DNA of 30,271 bases from a virus: positions 1 to 30,271 of the IMG/VR virus record IMGVR_UViG_3300030098_002588, one strand, 5' to 3'. This document shows, one piece after another, positions 22,125 through 28,977 of the stretch. Numbering within the stretch: position 1 is the first letter of the stretch; every line of letters begins with the position of its first letter. The notes below the pieces were generated by a model, which had not been told where the DNA came from, did no database searches, and saw only the letters and a list, made by a program, of their open reading frames with translations. Both the position numbers and the translations under genes were made by a program.

Positions 22125-22376
22125 TTAATAACTTGGGTCTCCAAGTAGTAGTGGATTGGTGATTTCAAATACTTCATAGAAGTGGTTGATACTTTCGTAG
22201 ACGTTGTCATATGTCGCTGTTGAATACCTCATGTAACAGTGCTCAGCTATATGCCTAGCGTCCGTACTTGGTAGCTCAGGTAATATGTCCATTACAATCC
22301 TTAGATGTGCTTCTACGTCCTTGGTAGTAAAGGCAAAGCGATTTCTGAATATGTCCTTGTGTTGAATAGTTTCCAT
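22125..22376 (-). CDS. 83-residue early protein
   Basis: From ATG at 22376, preceded by AAGGACGTA as ribosome binding site. Begins METIQHKDIFRNRFAFTTKD and has DILPELPSTDARHIAEHCYM in the middle. Mostly helical; no family recognised. The frame stays open about 40 codons further upstream, rich in KD and QG codons that come from repeated AAGGAC boxes, but no ATG precedes it there. Confidence 0.55.
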   Translation of the reverse strand: METIQHKDIFRNRFAFTTKDVEAHLRIVMDILPELPSTDARHIAEHCYMRYSTATYDNVYESINHFYEVFEITNPLLLGDPSY

Positions 22377-22494
22377 TACGTCCTTGCGTCCTTGGTTTAT
22401 AGAGAGTGTTACGGTTACGTCCTTGCCGATGCTTGTGAACAACAAGGAGCATCCTTGATTGTGAAATGAGAGTGAAGATATACCAATGTCCTTG
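22285..22494 (-). repeat. Cluster of AAGGAC boxes
   Basis: On the minus strand CAAGGAC or CAAGGA occurs starting near 22317, 22353, 22380, 22388, 22419, 22452 and 22488 (plus-strand coordinates), mostly 27-36 bases apart. The boxes continue at lower density to about 24,100. They match the ribosome binding site core, but most are not next to a start codon. Confidence 0.6.
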
Positions 22495-22516
22495 ATATAT
22501 CCTCACTATTTATTAC

Positions 22517-22681
22517 TTAAGGTCTACATCTTGTCACCCTAAATTGTTTATCAGGGTACGCAATCTGTAGCTGTTGTAATCTAAACTCAACATCATTGTT
22601 ATGTATTAACTTGCTATCTAAGTCATGCCCAATTGCATGATTAGTACAAGTAATGAATGAATAATCTTTACCGTCTATCAT
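22517..22681 (-). CDS. 54-residue early protein
   Basis: ATG at 22681 overlaps the upstream TAA (TAATG). Begins MIDGKDYSFITCTNHAIGHD and ends KQFRVTRCRP. Mixed helix and strand character with two cysteines. Coupling to the 47-residue gene supports it. No family recognised. Confidence 0.55.
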   Translation of the reverse strand: MIDGKDYSFITCTNHAIGHDLDSKLIHNNDVEFRLQQLQIAYPDKQFRVTRCRP

Positions 22682-22824
22682 TACTGATACCCGTAGAATT
22701 TATTCATTACTGCAAGATGTAGATCTTGAGCTGAGAACTTATGAAGTGTATCGGAAAGCTTTGCTTCCTCGATTACTTCCTCGTAGTAGGTCTCATATAG
22801 AGCCTCGTTATTAATGTTTGACAT
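22681..22824 (-). CDS. 47-residue acidic early protein
   Basis: ATG at 22824, TAA at 22681-22683. Begins MSNINNEALYETYYEEVIEE and ends MNKFYGYQ. Strongly acidic and helical. It follows the hydrophobic 24-residue frame by two bases. Similar acidic small proteins are common in cyanophage genomes; the role is unknown. Confidence 0.55.
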   Translation of the reverse strand: MSNINNEALYETYYEEVIEEAKLSDTLHKFSAQDLHLAVMNKFYGYQ

Positions 22825-22826
22825 AA

Positions 22827-22901
22827 TTAAGAATCGAAATGAAATACGGCAAGATAAGTAACAACTAGCGGAGCTAGTGCTAATGGGTAGATAAAGATCA
22901 T
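22827..22901 (-). CDS. 24-residue hydrophobic peptide
   Basis: ATG to TAA, product MIFIYPLALAPLVVTYLAVF plus HFDS, almost entirely one transmembrane helix. It fills the gap between two early genes, with the stop two bases before the next ATG. A membrane micropeptide is possible; evidence is limited to length, hydrophobicity and spacing. Confidence 0.35.
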   Translation of the reverse strand: MIFIYPLALAPLVVTYLAVFHFDS

Positions 22902-22917
22902 TACTAAAGTGGAAGGA

Positions 22918-23301
22918 TTAAACAGCAATCAATTCAGTATTAGTAACTGAATGAGTAACATCTAAAGCATTCGACTTGAATGAATACCAAGCACTTGAAT
23001 CAAATTCATAGTCACGTCCATGGTCAGTGACAAACCATTCATGATTCTTTTGATAGACACCATTCTTGGTGCCATCTAAGAATTCATTAATGATTGCATT
23101 AAGACGTGACTTGGTAGTGTTAGTACGCCAACCAGCATTGCTAATACTCACATCACCATTGTCCTTGACAGTAGCTATGTGATTACCATGAAGGTAGACG
23201 TCAGAGTGAGAGTTAAATACCCTCACTACTTCCGTGTTAGAACTGCGCCAATTACCTTTGTTATTAATAGCAAAGAGCATAGACTGTTCAATCTTACGCA
23301 T
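22918..23301 (-). CDS. Conserved cyanophage protein, unknown function
   Basis: A 127-residue product from ATG at 23301. Contains GNWRSSNTEVVRVF, DVYLHGNHIATVKDNGDVSI, WRTNTTKSRLNAIINEF and VYQKNHEWFVTD. I recall this pattern (a WR.. strand, a VYLHG.. strand, then TKSRLNA and WFV) in hypothetical proteins of other cyanophages. Predicted beta-rich. It comes just after the tRNA-Asp gene. Confidence 0.7.
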   Translation of the reverse strand: MRKIEQSMLFAINNKGNWRSSNTEVVRVFNSHSDVYLHGNHIATVKDNGDVSISNAGWRTNTTKSRLNAIINEFLDGTKNGVYQKNHEWFVTDHGRDYEFDSSAWYSFKSNALDVTHSVTNTELIAV

Positions 23302-23333
23302 GAGAATTAATAACTACTCTCATTGAGTAGCAA

Positions 23334-23405
23334 CGGATGATAGGGGAATCGAACCCCTAACTATGGATAGACAATCCATGGTTATGACCATTTAACTAAT
23401 CATCC
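23334..23405 (-). tRNA. tRNA-Asp(GTC)
   Basis: All arms are complete: acceptor GGATGAT/ATCATCC with discriminator G, D-stem GTTA/TAAC, anticodon stem ATGGA/TCCAT with loop TTGTCTA (anticodon GTC), T-stem AGGGG/CCCCT with loop TTCGATT. No encoded CCA. It lies between two early genes in the same direction and must be cut from their transcript; RNase P processing would also split the mRNA. Confidence 0.92.
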
Positions 23406-23409
23406 AAGA

Positions 23410-23425
23410 AAGGACTTGCGTCCTT
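23410..23425 (-). terminator. Short GNRA hairpin before tRNA-Asp
   Basis: AAGGAC, GCAA, GTCCTT forms a six-pair stem with a GCAA loop followed by TCTT on the minus strand, between the 42-residue gene and the tRNA. It may be a weak terminator or a spacer that separates tRNA folding from the upstream mRNA. Confidence 0.45.
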
Positions 23426-23552
23426 AACTATTAACAATTAAGTCGTAAACTTCTTGCGGACAATCAGTCCACTTTTCCTTGAATACAATCCATCCCTCTT
23501 CTAATAAGAGAGGGATGTGTTTAGTATCAGTGATGTAAGTTGTAAACTTCAT
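23424..23552 (-). CDS. 42-residue early protein
   Basis: ATG at 23552, TAA at 23424-23426, one base after the upstream stop. Begins MKFTTYITDTKHIPLLLEEG, then WIVFKEKWTDCPQEVYDLIV. Acidic, with a KEKW and a cysteine. Real by spacing and composition; function unknown. Confidence 0.55.
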   Translation of the reverse strand: MKFTTYITDTKHIPLLLEEGWIVFKEKWTDCPQEVYDLIVNS

Positions 23553-23553
23553 A

Positions 23554-23874
23554 TCAAGCAGAAGCTAATGAGTCATGCTGTTGTAGTAACACTGGAAGTG
23601 TCCTTGAACTAACAGAAGAACCGACCAACTCGTAAGTCATAGCACCAGCTCTGTCGTTGTAGTTACACTGACGAACTGCATCCTTACGTAAGGACTGAAC
23701 CCAGAAACCTAGTGATAGGTTGGGTTGTAGCATCAAGTTAATTAGTTTTGTCCTTGATACATTGCGATATAGATACTCACCACCAGAGGTGAAGCGTACT
23801 AATGCAGTTGCATTAAAAGGATTAACAGCAACAAACTCAACAGCTTCGCTGTATCTTGATGAGATAATAAACAT
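23554..23874 (-). CDS. Early protein with KH-like strand pattern, unknown
   Basis: A 106-residue product from ATG at 23874. Begins MFIISSRYSEAVEFVAVNPF and contains ALVRFTSGGEYLYRNVSRTK and LGFWVQSLRKDAVRQC. The first half resembles the short KTSC-type fold (VRF..GG.YLYR..S), often found in phage and bacterial small proteins, but I treat this as a weak similarity. It lies between a tRNA-like element and the 42-residue gene. Confidence 0.62.
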   Translation of the reverse strand: MFIISSRYSEAVEFVAVNPFNATALVRFTSGGEYLYRNVSRTKLINLMLQPNLSLGFWVQSLRKDAVRQCNYNDRAGAMTYELVGSSVSSRTLPVLLQQHDSLASA

Positions 23875-23911
23875 GATAATAAATGTAAAGAATAAAAGGG
23901 ATAAATCCCAG

Positions 23912-23988
23912 AGACAGTGAGGGATTTGAACCCTCTACGACCCTATACAAATTCCATAGGTGGAAGAGTTTGTACAGCTACGCTGTCT
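23912..23988 (-). pseudogene. tRNA-like element 2 (T-arm and acceptor, degenerate 5' half)
   Basis: The minus strand has a perfect T-arm (GAGGG, TTCAAAT, CCCTC), a variable-loop-like GTCGTA and an acceptor 3' strand ACTGTCT that pairs at six of seven with AGACAGC 70 bases upstream. CCTAT/ATAGG could form an anticodon-like stem with a nine-base loop. There is no proper D-arm and the 5' half overlaps the last codons of the upstream gene. Either a tRNA remnant or a tRNA mimic. Confidence 0.5.
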
Positions 23989-24227
23989 TGTTTGAATGTG
24001 TCACGGAATAGAGTCGCAACCTGATTGATTAAGTCCTTGTACTCGGTAGTGATAGTCACGCATTTGGTGTCTTCTCTCTTACCTTTCCAGCATCCTTGTA
24101 CGTCACTGATGGTGTAACCATCGAAGCGTGTATCAATGCAGGATTTGCAGAATTCATCCCACTCTTGGTTACTAACGTAACCACCTGATGGTATGTCTCT
24201 ACCCATGAACATTTGATAAGTTTGCAT
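23943..24227 (-). CDS. Early protein between two tRNA-like elements
   Basis: From ATG at 24227, 94 residues beginning MQTYQMFMGRDIPSGGYVSN. Contains WDEFCKSCIDTRFDGYTISD and ends LPPMEFV. An in-frame ATG at 24335 would add 36 residues, but those codons run through tRNA-like element 1, so the shorter form is preferred. Features such as WKGKREDTKCVTI and ATLFRDTFKQ suggest an alpha/beta fold. No family recognised. Confidence 0.6.
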   Translation of the reverse strand: MQTYQMFMGRDIPSGGYVSNQEWDEFCKSCIDTRFDGYTISDVQGCWKGKREDTKCVTITTEYKDLINQVATLFRDTFKQDSVAVQTLPPMEFV

Positions 24228-24245
24228 AATTAAATAAGCAACTGA

Positions 24246-24293
24246 AACCCAGTCAAGGACTCGAACCTTGATGAACGCCGATGCATTCTGGGT
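24246..24293 (-). pseudogene. tRNA-like element 1 (variable-arm hairpin, T-arm and acceptor)
   Basis: On the minus strand ACCCAG pairs with CTGGGT and encloses two hairpins: GAATGC-ATCG-GCGTTC and a T-arm CAAGG-TTCGAGT-CCTTG. This is the 3' part of a class II tRNA (long variable arm, T-arm, acceptor) with no D- or anticodon arm. At 48 bases it cannot be a working tRNA; it may be a remnant or a mimic recognised by RNase P. Confidence 0.5.
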
Positions 24294-24554
24294 GATCATG
24301 TTCTCATGATGTTGATGTATGAACTCAGTTAGCACGGGCTGCTTGTTCTGATTCGTTTAGATCCTTAGCTCTCGGTTGGCTAAGTCTGTGACTTATCAAG
24401 GTCACGCTGTACTTGTCCTGTTGGGTTTCACTGGACTCATCTGTCTTGACGACAGAGCGTAGCTCTAAACTCGTTTGTATGACTCGGTTGAAGGGTCACC
24501 ACCGAATCAGATTTGTTGAGGCTGAAGGGACACCACCTCGGAGTTAAGTCTCAT

Positions 24555-24626
24555 GGATTCTGATTGAATCTTGAGAACTCTCTCACCCTCTAACGAGAGT
24601 TCGAAAGATCTCAATCTTCAAGAATC
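24555..24626. other. Long nested hairpin
   Basis: GGATTCT pairs with AGAATCC at the ends, TTGA with TCAA further in, and GAACTCTC with GAGAGTTC at the top around a 12-base loop. It can form on either strand. It may be a processing or packaging structure near the genome end. Confidence 0.45.
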
Positions 24627-24865
24627 CTATGAAAGTACAATAACCGATTGCTTCCACCTTTGCAAGCATCTCATTTGCAAGAAGTGGGCAGATCGCAGTG
24701 GTAGCAGTGGTGATAAGAATCGCTTATCTAAAACAATTGGATTGATTATCACAGTGCTGGACTGGTGTCTAGCCTTTGTGTTGAAATGAACATACAGATC
24801 GCTTGTTGCTCACCTCACGCGCGGGCGCGGTAGTTGGTATCGCGCGACTATTAACGCGCGTCGTA

Positions 24866-24998
24866 CCTGCGTTAATTGATCGCGTAAGGCGTGATGGTGC
24901 ATTCATAGTGCGGCATCATCCCAGTGATACCAAGCGATCTCAGCCAACCTCGCGCGTGCCTGCGTTAATTGATCGCGTCCGCGCCTGCGTTAATTGAT
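24866..24998. repeat. Three direct repeats CCTGCGTTAATTGAT(CGCGT)
   Basis: Copies at 24866-24885, 24959-24978 and 24984-24998; the first two share 20 bases, the third 15. They lie in an unusually GC-rich stretch full of CGCG, with TTGGTATC and GATACCAA as an inverted pair near 24835 and 24927 and a CCCCCATGGGGG palindrome at 25000-25011. Candidate protein-binding or packaging sites. Confidence 0.7.
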
Positions 24999-25053
24999 AC
25001 CCCCATGGGGGGATGCGTCCTGCCGCCCTCGTATAAGTAAAGGCTTCAGAAAT

Positions 25054-25719
25054 TTATGCCAAATTCTCACAGGCTTTAACGAAATCCTTATTGAACTTAT
25101 CCAACCCCTGATCTGTTAATACGTGATTCACCATCTTATCGAAGACACCAACAGGGATTGTGCATATATCAGCTCCTTTCTCAAATGCCAGCGCGACAGA
25201 GCGTACATCACGAATTGAGGCAGCCAAAACCTTAGTTTTTATGCATTTAGATTTGTAGAGGGAAGCTATTTGTTCTATCAGTGCAAGTCCATCAAAGGAA
25301 TTATCATCTAATCTACCCACAAAGGGAGAAACATAAGTAGCACCAGCAATGGCAGCCAGTATTGCTTGGCTAAGGCTAAAGACAAGTGTAACATTGGTTC
25401 TAATTCCTATGGTTGATAAATATTTACAAGCTTTTATACCGTGCATCGTACAGGGCAACTTTATAGTTGCTGTAGGACCATATTCCTTATGAACATTAAG
25501 ACCACGATCAATGAATTGGTCTTCAGTGTCAGCTACGACTTCAATGCTAACGTCAGGCAGATCAGGTATTTTAACTAATCTGTGATATACGTCATAGGGA
25601 TCAGTACTAAGGCTAGATTTAAGTATTAGGGAAGGGTTAGTTGTGATACCAGAGATAAGACCTGTACCAATACGTTGTACGACGTCATCTTCTGATGCGG
25701 TATCAAGGAATAATTTCAT
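25054..25719 (-). CDS. talC: Transaldolase, TalC/fructose-6-phosphate aldolase-like
   Basis: A 221-residue TIM-barrel of the short TalC family. N-terminus MKLFLDTASEDDV, then GLISGITTNPSLI, the Schiff-base lysine in TATIKLPCTM, RTNVTLVFSLSQAILAA, YVSPFVGRLDD and VLAASIRDVRSV are all family signatures. Cyanophage TalC transfers dihydroxyacetone units between sugar phosphates, raising pentose phosphate flux for NADPH and ribose, which feeds the phage ribonucleotide reductase. ATG overlaps the stop of the small membrane gene (ATGA). Expression would be late, after terminase. Confidence 0.96.
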   Translation of the reverse strand: MKLFLDTASEDDVVQRIGTGLISGITTNPSLILKSSLSTDPYDVYHRLVKIPDLPDVSIEVVADTEDQFIDRGLNVHKEYGPTATIKLPCTMHGIKACKYLSTIGIRTNVTLVFSLSQAILAAIAGATYVSPFVGRLDDNSFDGLALIEQIASLYKSKCIKTKVLAASIRDVRSVALAFEKGADICTIPVGVFDKMVNHVLTDQGLDKFNKDFVKACENLA

Positions 25720-25874
25720 TTGGTGGAAAGGATCATATGTTCTAAGTTGTCAGAAATGCGGTTATAAGAGTTAGCCACATGCATCTGACCAATCACTACA
25801 CTTAAGGTAGCTATACCCCAGAAGATGTAGTACCACTTAGACTTAATCTGTTTCGGTTGGTGTGGAGTGGTCAA
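25716..25874 (-). CDS. Small single-helix membrane protein before talC
   Basis: TTG at 25874 to TGA at 25716-25718, 52 residues beginning MTTPHQPKQIKSKWYYIFWG. A hydrophobic helix (WYYIFWGIATLSVVIG) follows a positive N-terminus, then a polar tail. No ATG is available upstream before a TAA, so a TTG start is assumed. The four-base overlap with talC supports translation. A holin-like or other membrane role is possible but not shown. Confidence 0.5.
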   Translation of the reverse strand: MTTPHQPKQIKSKWYYIFWGIATLSVVIGQMHVANSYNRISDNLEHMILSTK

Positions 25875-25901
25875 TAGATTTATAAGTGAGTGGATAGTTT
25901 T

Positions 25902-25913
25902 TTACACGTGTAA
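25902..25913. promoter_or_regulatory. Perfect 12-base palindrome TTACACGTGTAA
   Basis: Located about 30 bases before the TTG of the small membrane gene, in a stretch (25,880-26,090) without genes that also contains TACGTAGTACGTA. It could be an operator. That stretch is otherwise featureless. Confidence 0.35.
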
Positions 25914-26093
25914 ATATCTATATACATAACTACTTACGTAGTACGTAATACAATAGGGATGATTCATATATCCATTCAAGGGATATACATATCATCAGTA
26001 TTGCGTTCGTTTCACGCATTGTAGAGTGGGTAGAGGAGATACTTTCACGTAATATCATTAAGGGATATTAAGGAAAGGGATGTCTTATTAGGC

Positions 26094-26116
26094 GGGGGAG
26101 TCCACCCTTCTCCCCC
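26094..26116 (-). terminator. GC hairpin after terminase
   Basis: GGGGGAG and CTCCCCC form a seven-pair stem with a nine-base loop, 18 bases after the terminase stop. No T-run follows on either side, so it may be a transcript stabiliser or a processing site rather than an intrinsic terminator. Confidence 0.5.
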
Positions 26117-26134
26117 TATTAGCCCGTCGCACCC

Positions 26135-27868
26135 CTAAACCCAAGTGGGTACTGACTTTCCATCTGCTAACCCTCTAGCTTGTTTACGTTGATTTAGCGT
26201 CATACCCATTACTAAATGGTTTGTCGCTGCTTGGGGGTCATCGTTAAAGGATTCAAGGATGTCTTTAAACTCGTCGTCTTTACGAAGTTGTATCTGTCGT
26301 TGTGCTGAGATGCTTAAGCAGTCTGTGTAGTATTGAACAGCTTGAGCTAAGCAATCAAGTCTGTCGTCATGTTTAACGGCAAACTTTTCACGGCACATTC
26401 TAGACATCTGGTAGAAGAGCATATAGAGGAGACGTTTTTCTGGAGCTTCGTCTTTATTGGAAGAGTAGTCCCATTCAAGAACACTTCTATTAATAACCAT
26501 GCGATGCTGGTTAAAGACAGGCTCAAGTGAATCAATGATACGATCTTCCTTTCTAACGTTAGCTCTTGTCTCTTCTATGTGGATGGCTTGTTTAGTGTTA
26601 ATTAAGTGTTTCTTAAAGAGTTCAGCGACTATACCGTCACCGAAGTTAGATTCAATAAGAAGTGTTGTCGCGTTATATTTCTTACAACCTTTAAGGATGT
26701 CTAATAATGTGTCGTCGCTGTAGCCGTCTCTATAGGCTCTCATTTCGTGTAGATACAGGAAACCATTACGTTGACTAACAAAGGCTGCTGCAGTCTCATC
26801 TGCACCCTTTCCAGAGGGGTCTACGCTACATATCGTCTCTTGGTAGTCATCCCACTTCCCTACGATGTCCATAGGGCTGTAGAAGTAGTCTCCGGGTAAG
26901 CCTACGGTTGGAGCATCTTTAATTACGTTACGTGGGTCTGAGCACCATACAATGGACTCTGGAGCTTGTTTTGGATTGACTGAGGTAACAATAAGGTCAG
27001 ACATCTTAAGTGGAAACTTCTCAGCGTCACTCAAGCTTGTATCAAGCATGAACTGAAGCATGAAGTTAGACCGTCCCATGGACGCTTCACGTTGAATTAG
27101 GTCATCTTCATCAAAGCGATCTGGATCGGTACATTCCCAAGGTTCTGCCCCTTGATCTATATCTTCTTGTAGCTGTGGAGCTATTTGACCTTCATAACTG
27201 GAGAGCTTTCTGGGGTAACGACTCGGCCAAACAAATGGACGATACGACCGCTCTGCAAGCTTATTGTAAACAGTAAAGCAACTCTGAGGAGTCCCAAGGT
27301 AACAAATACGGGAATCATCTTTTGGTGTGAGAATCGATTCCGCTTCCGTACAAAGTTGAAGAAGTTTTTCACGCATCATCTCCGTCATACTGTTTCCGGG
27401 TACTTCGATATCGTCTAGTACCATCAGATCTGCGCGTGATCCAGTCAATTGCCCAGTAATCCCGACGGATTTCACTGAGGGGGCTTGGTGTGGACTGCAG
27501 TTTACGTCGAAACTTATCCGTGACCATCTTGAGTCGTCTGATTTGGGTTGTAAATGTGCTAACCATGGTGTTTCGATTATTAGTTTTTGCAGGAATATAG
27601 ACATGTTGTCTGCGCGTTCTTTAGAAGCGGAGATAATCATTATCTTCTTCTCTGGATCTTTAAATAGTGTCCACAAAACGAACGCGCCTGTAATCCATGA
27701 TTTACCGACTCCTCGGAAAGCTTGGATCTGTAGACGTTTAGGTCCGTGTTGTAAATAGTCTGCTATTGCATATTGCGCCCGTGTAGGGGACGGGAGATCA
27801 AGCTGTTCCCATAATGCTTGCAGAAACAGCTTGAAATCGTCCTGTAAGGACGTTAAAACGTCATTCAT
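26135..27868 (-). CDS. Terminase large subunit (T7 gp19-like)
   Basis: A 577-residue DNA-packaging motor. ATPase: QIQAFRGVGKSWITGAFVLW (Walker A) and SRADLMVLDDIEVPG (Walker B), with CYLGTPQ as coupling motif. Nuclease: ICSVDPSGKGADETAAAF, LLIESNFGDG and the late Asp in KHDDRLDCLAQAVQYY. It cuts concatemers and pumps DNA through the portal. No small terminase is recognisable in the window. ATG at 27868 lies 18 bases after the 347-residue gene. Confidence 0.96.
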   Translation of the reverse strand: MNDVLTSLQDDFKLFLQALWEQLDLPSPTRAQYAIADYLQHGPKRLQIQAFRGVGKSWITGAFVLWTLFKDPEKKIMIISASKERADNMSIFLQKLIIETPWLAHLQPKSDDSRWSRISFDVNCSPHQAPSVKSVGITGQLTGSRADLMVLDDIEVPGNSMTEMMREKLLQLCTEAESILTPKDDSRICYLGTPQSCFTVYNKLAERSYRPFVWPSRYPRKLSSYEGQIAPQLQEDIDQGAEPWECTDPDRFDEDDLIQREASMGRSNFMLQFMLDTSLSDAEKFPLKMSDLIVTSVNPKQAPESIVWCSDPRNVIKDAPTVGLPGDYFYSPMDIVGKWDDYQETICSVDPSGKGADETAAAFVSQRNGFLYLHEMRAYRDGYSDDTLLDILKGCKKYNATTLLIESNFGDGIVAELFKKHLINTKQAIHIEETRANVRKEDRIIDSLEPVFNQHRMVINRSVLEWDYSSNKDEAPEKRLLYMLFYQMSRMCREKFAVKHDDRLDCLAQAVQYYTDCLSISAQRQIQLRKDDEFKDILESFNDDPQAATNHLVMGMTLNQRKQARGLADGKSVPTWV

Positions 27869-27886
27869 GTACGAAAGTGGAAGGGT

Positions 27887-28930
27887 TTATTTAACAAGCC
27901 TTAGAAGACTGTTTAAAGCCTGTTTGTAGTCGGAGTAATTGTCTAGGCTTAAGGTTCCTATTACTACGTTTGAGTCGATATGTATAACGTCTATAGCCGT
28001 TTTAGAATCGTTCATCTTTATTGCCAGTGGTTCACCTTTTATTGACTTTAAATGTCTTTCAACTTTACTTTTAAAATTAACCCACTTAGGTTCTTTCCAC
28101 AAAAAAGTATTTAATGGGTCTGAGTTGTTTCTTTCAGGTGTACCCCAGACATCCCACCATCTGCTTTTTTGGTCAATATTATGTTCAATAATCCAAGCTG
28201 ATGTTCCTGTAGCTTGTACTGATCTGAATTTGGTTTCACCACTTTTAGTTGTATAACGTCTTTTAACGTAGGTAATACCATCTCTTTTATTATTAGAAGC
28301 TCTTTGTTTCTCTAAGTTTTTATAATTTTGTCTGCTTTCTTCATTTGACCAAGCAAGTCGTTTACCTCTTGTTTTGCCAGCCGATTTGTTAGTTATATTT
28401 CGTTGAGCTTGTGGTTGAGATGCTACATAAGGACCACCTTCAAATTTACCACCTTTTGCTTTAGTACCATATCGTCCACCAGTAAGTTTCATACGGTGTA
28501 GTTGTCCATCGATATCTCTGGAAAACCCTAGCTTTTCATACAACGAATATATCTGTTCAAAGTTGACATGACCTTCATGACCCTCTTGTGCTTGATATAA
28601 GAATTTCATAGAAGCACCAAAGTCCTCTAAGTGTTCTCTTGTGCCGGGTTCGTACTCACTTTTCCAAAGAGTTAAAGTTTCTTCTAGTTTCTGAAAAGGT
28701 TGTCTAGGTTCTTCTTTTAATTTGTTAAATGTATAGACAGCTTCTAAAGATTTTTTAGCAGCTTTTTCTACTTTTGCTGCTTTATGTAGTTCTGCACCTC
28801 TATACGCCTCATCTACTCCTTTAAGACCGTTCTTTATCCCGTTGCCATTAACTCCATTAACTACTCCGTTCTTTAACGCCCTCTTCCCGTTCTTAAGCGT
28901 GTGCTTAAGGACGTTTTCAATAATTGCCAT
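27887..28930 (-). CDS. 347-residue protein upstream of terminase, unknown
   Basis: Begins MAIIENVLKHTLKNGKRALK and has a low-complexity NG-rich segment near residue 25 (GVVNGVNGNGIKNGL). The middle is basic (AQRNITNKSAGKTRGKRLAW, TYVKRRYTTKSGE). The last 130 residues include AWIIEHNIDQKSRWWDVWGT with NNSDPLNTFLW, which has a faint look of an HNH-like endonuclease core but without clear second histidines. The position between tail or internal genes and terminase is where T7-like phages keep fibre and packaging genes. Function not assigned. Confidence 0.75.
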   Translation of the reverse strand: MAIIENVLKHTLKNGKRALKNGVVNGVNGNGIKNGLKGVDEAYRGAELHKAAKVEKAAKKSLEAVYTFNKLKEEPRQPFQKLEETLTLWKSEYEPGTREHLEDFGASMKFLYQAQEGHEGHVNFEQIYSLYEKLGFSRDIDGQLHRMKLTGGRYGTKAKGGKFEGGPYVASQPQAQRNITNKSAGKTRGKRLAWSNEESRQNYKNLEKQRASNNKRDGITYVKRRYTTKSGETKFRSVQATGTSAWIIEHNIDQKSRWWDVWGTPERNNSDPLNTFLWKEPKWVNFKSKVERHLKSIKGEPLAIKMNDSKTAIDVIHIDSNVVIGTLSLDNYSDYKQALNSLLRLVK

Positions 28931-28931
28931 T

Positions 28932-28955
28932 AAAAAAGCCGCCCTTGCGGACGGC
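28932..28955 (-). terminator. Rho-independent terminator
   Basis: GCCGTCC and GGGCGGC form a seven-pair stem (one G-U) with a GCAA loop followed by six T residues on the minus strand. It sits between the very basic protein gene and the 347-residue gene, ending the late unit from the right edge. Confidence 0.88.
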
Positions 28956-28977
28956 GGTTATATGTACGGTTGGGTGT

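Larger units (their letters stand above)
24336..25053. other. Gene-free region, probable genome-end junction
   Basis: About 720 bases without a convincing gene. The left half holds hairpins: CTTAGC/GCTAAG (24364-24384), GTGAC/GTCAC (24388-24405), TCTGTC/GACAGA (24440-24456) and a long nested one (24555-24626). The right half is GC-rich with direct repeats. It falls between talC, recalled as the last gene of such genomes, and the first early genes, so the terminal repeat of the linear genome probably lies here, collapsed to one copy in a circular assembly. Confidence 0.55.

Noticed and set aside
22276-22506. Minus-strand frame with repeated QGR/QGH
   Set aside because: The repeats come from the AAGGAC boxes read in another frame; it overlaps the 83-residue gene, which has a better start.
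24571-24789. Plus-strand 72-residue frame
   Set aside because: TTG start, crosses the long nested hairpin, no recognisable features and wrong strand for the phage.
24803-24997. Plus-strand frame with repeated VPALIDRVR
   Set aside because: The protein repeat only reflects the DNA repeat; TTG start, no ribosome binding site and opposite to every supported gene.
24866-24998. CRISPR array
   Set aside because: Only three copies with irregular spacing (about 73 and 5 bases between copies), shared palindromic CGCG content and no cas genes.
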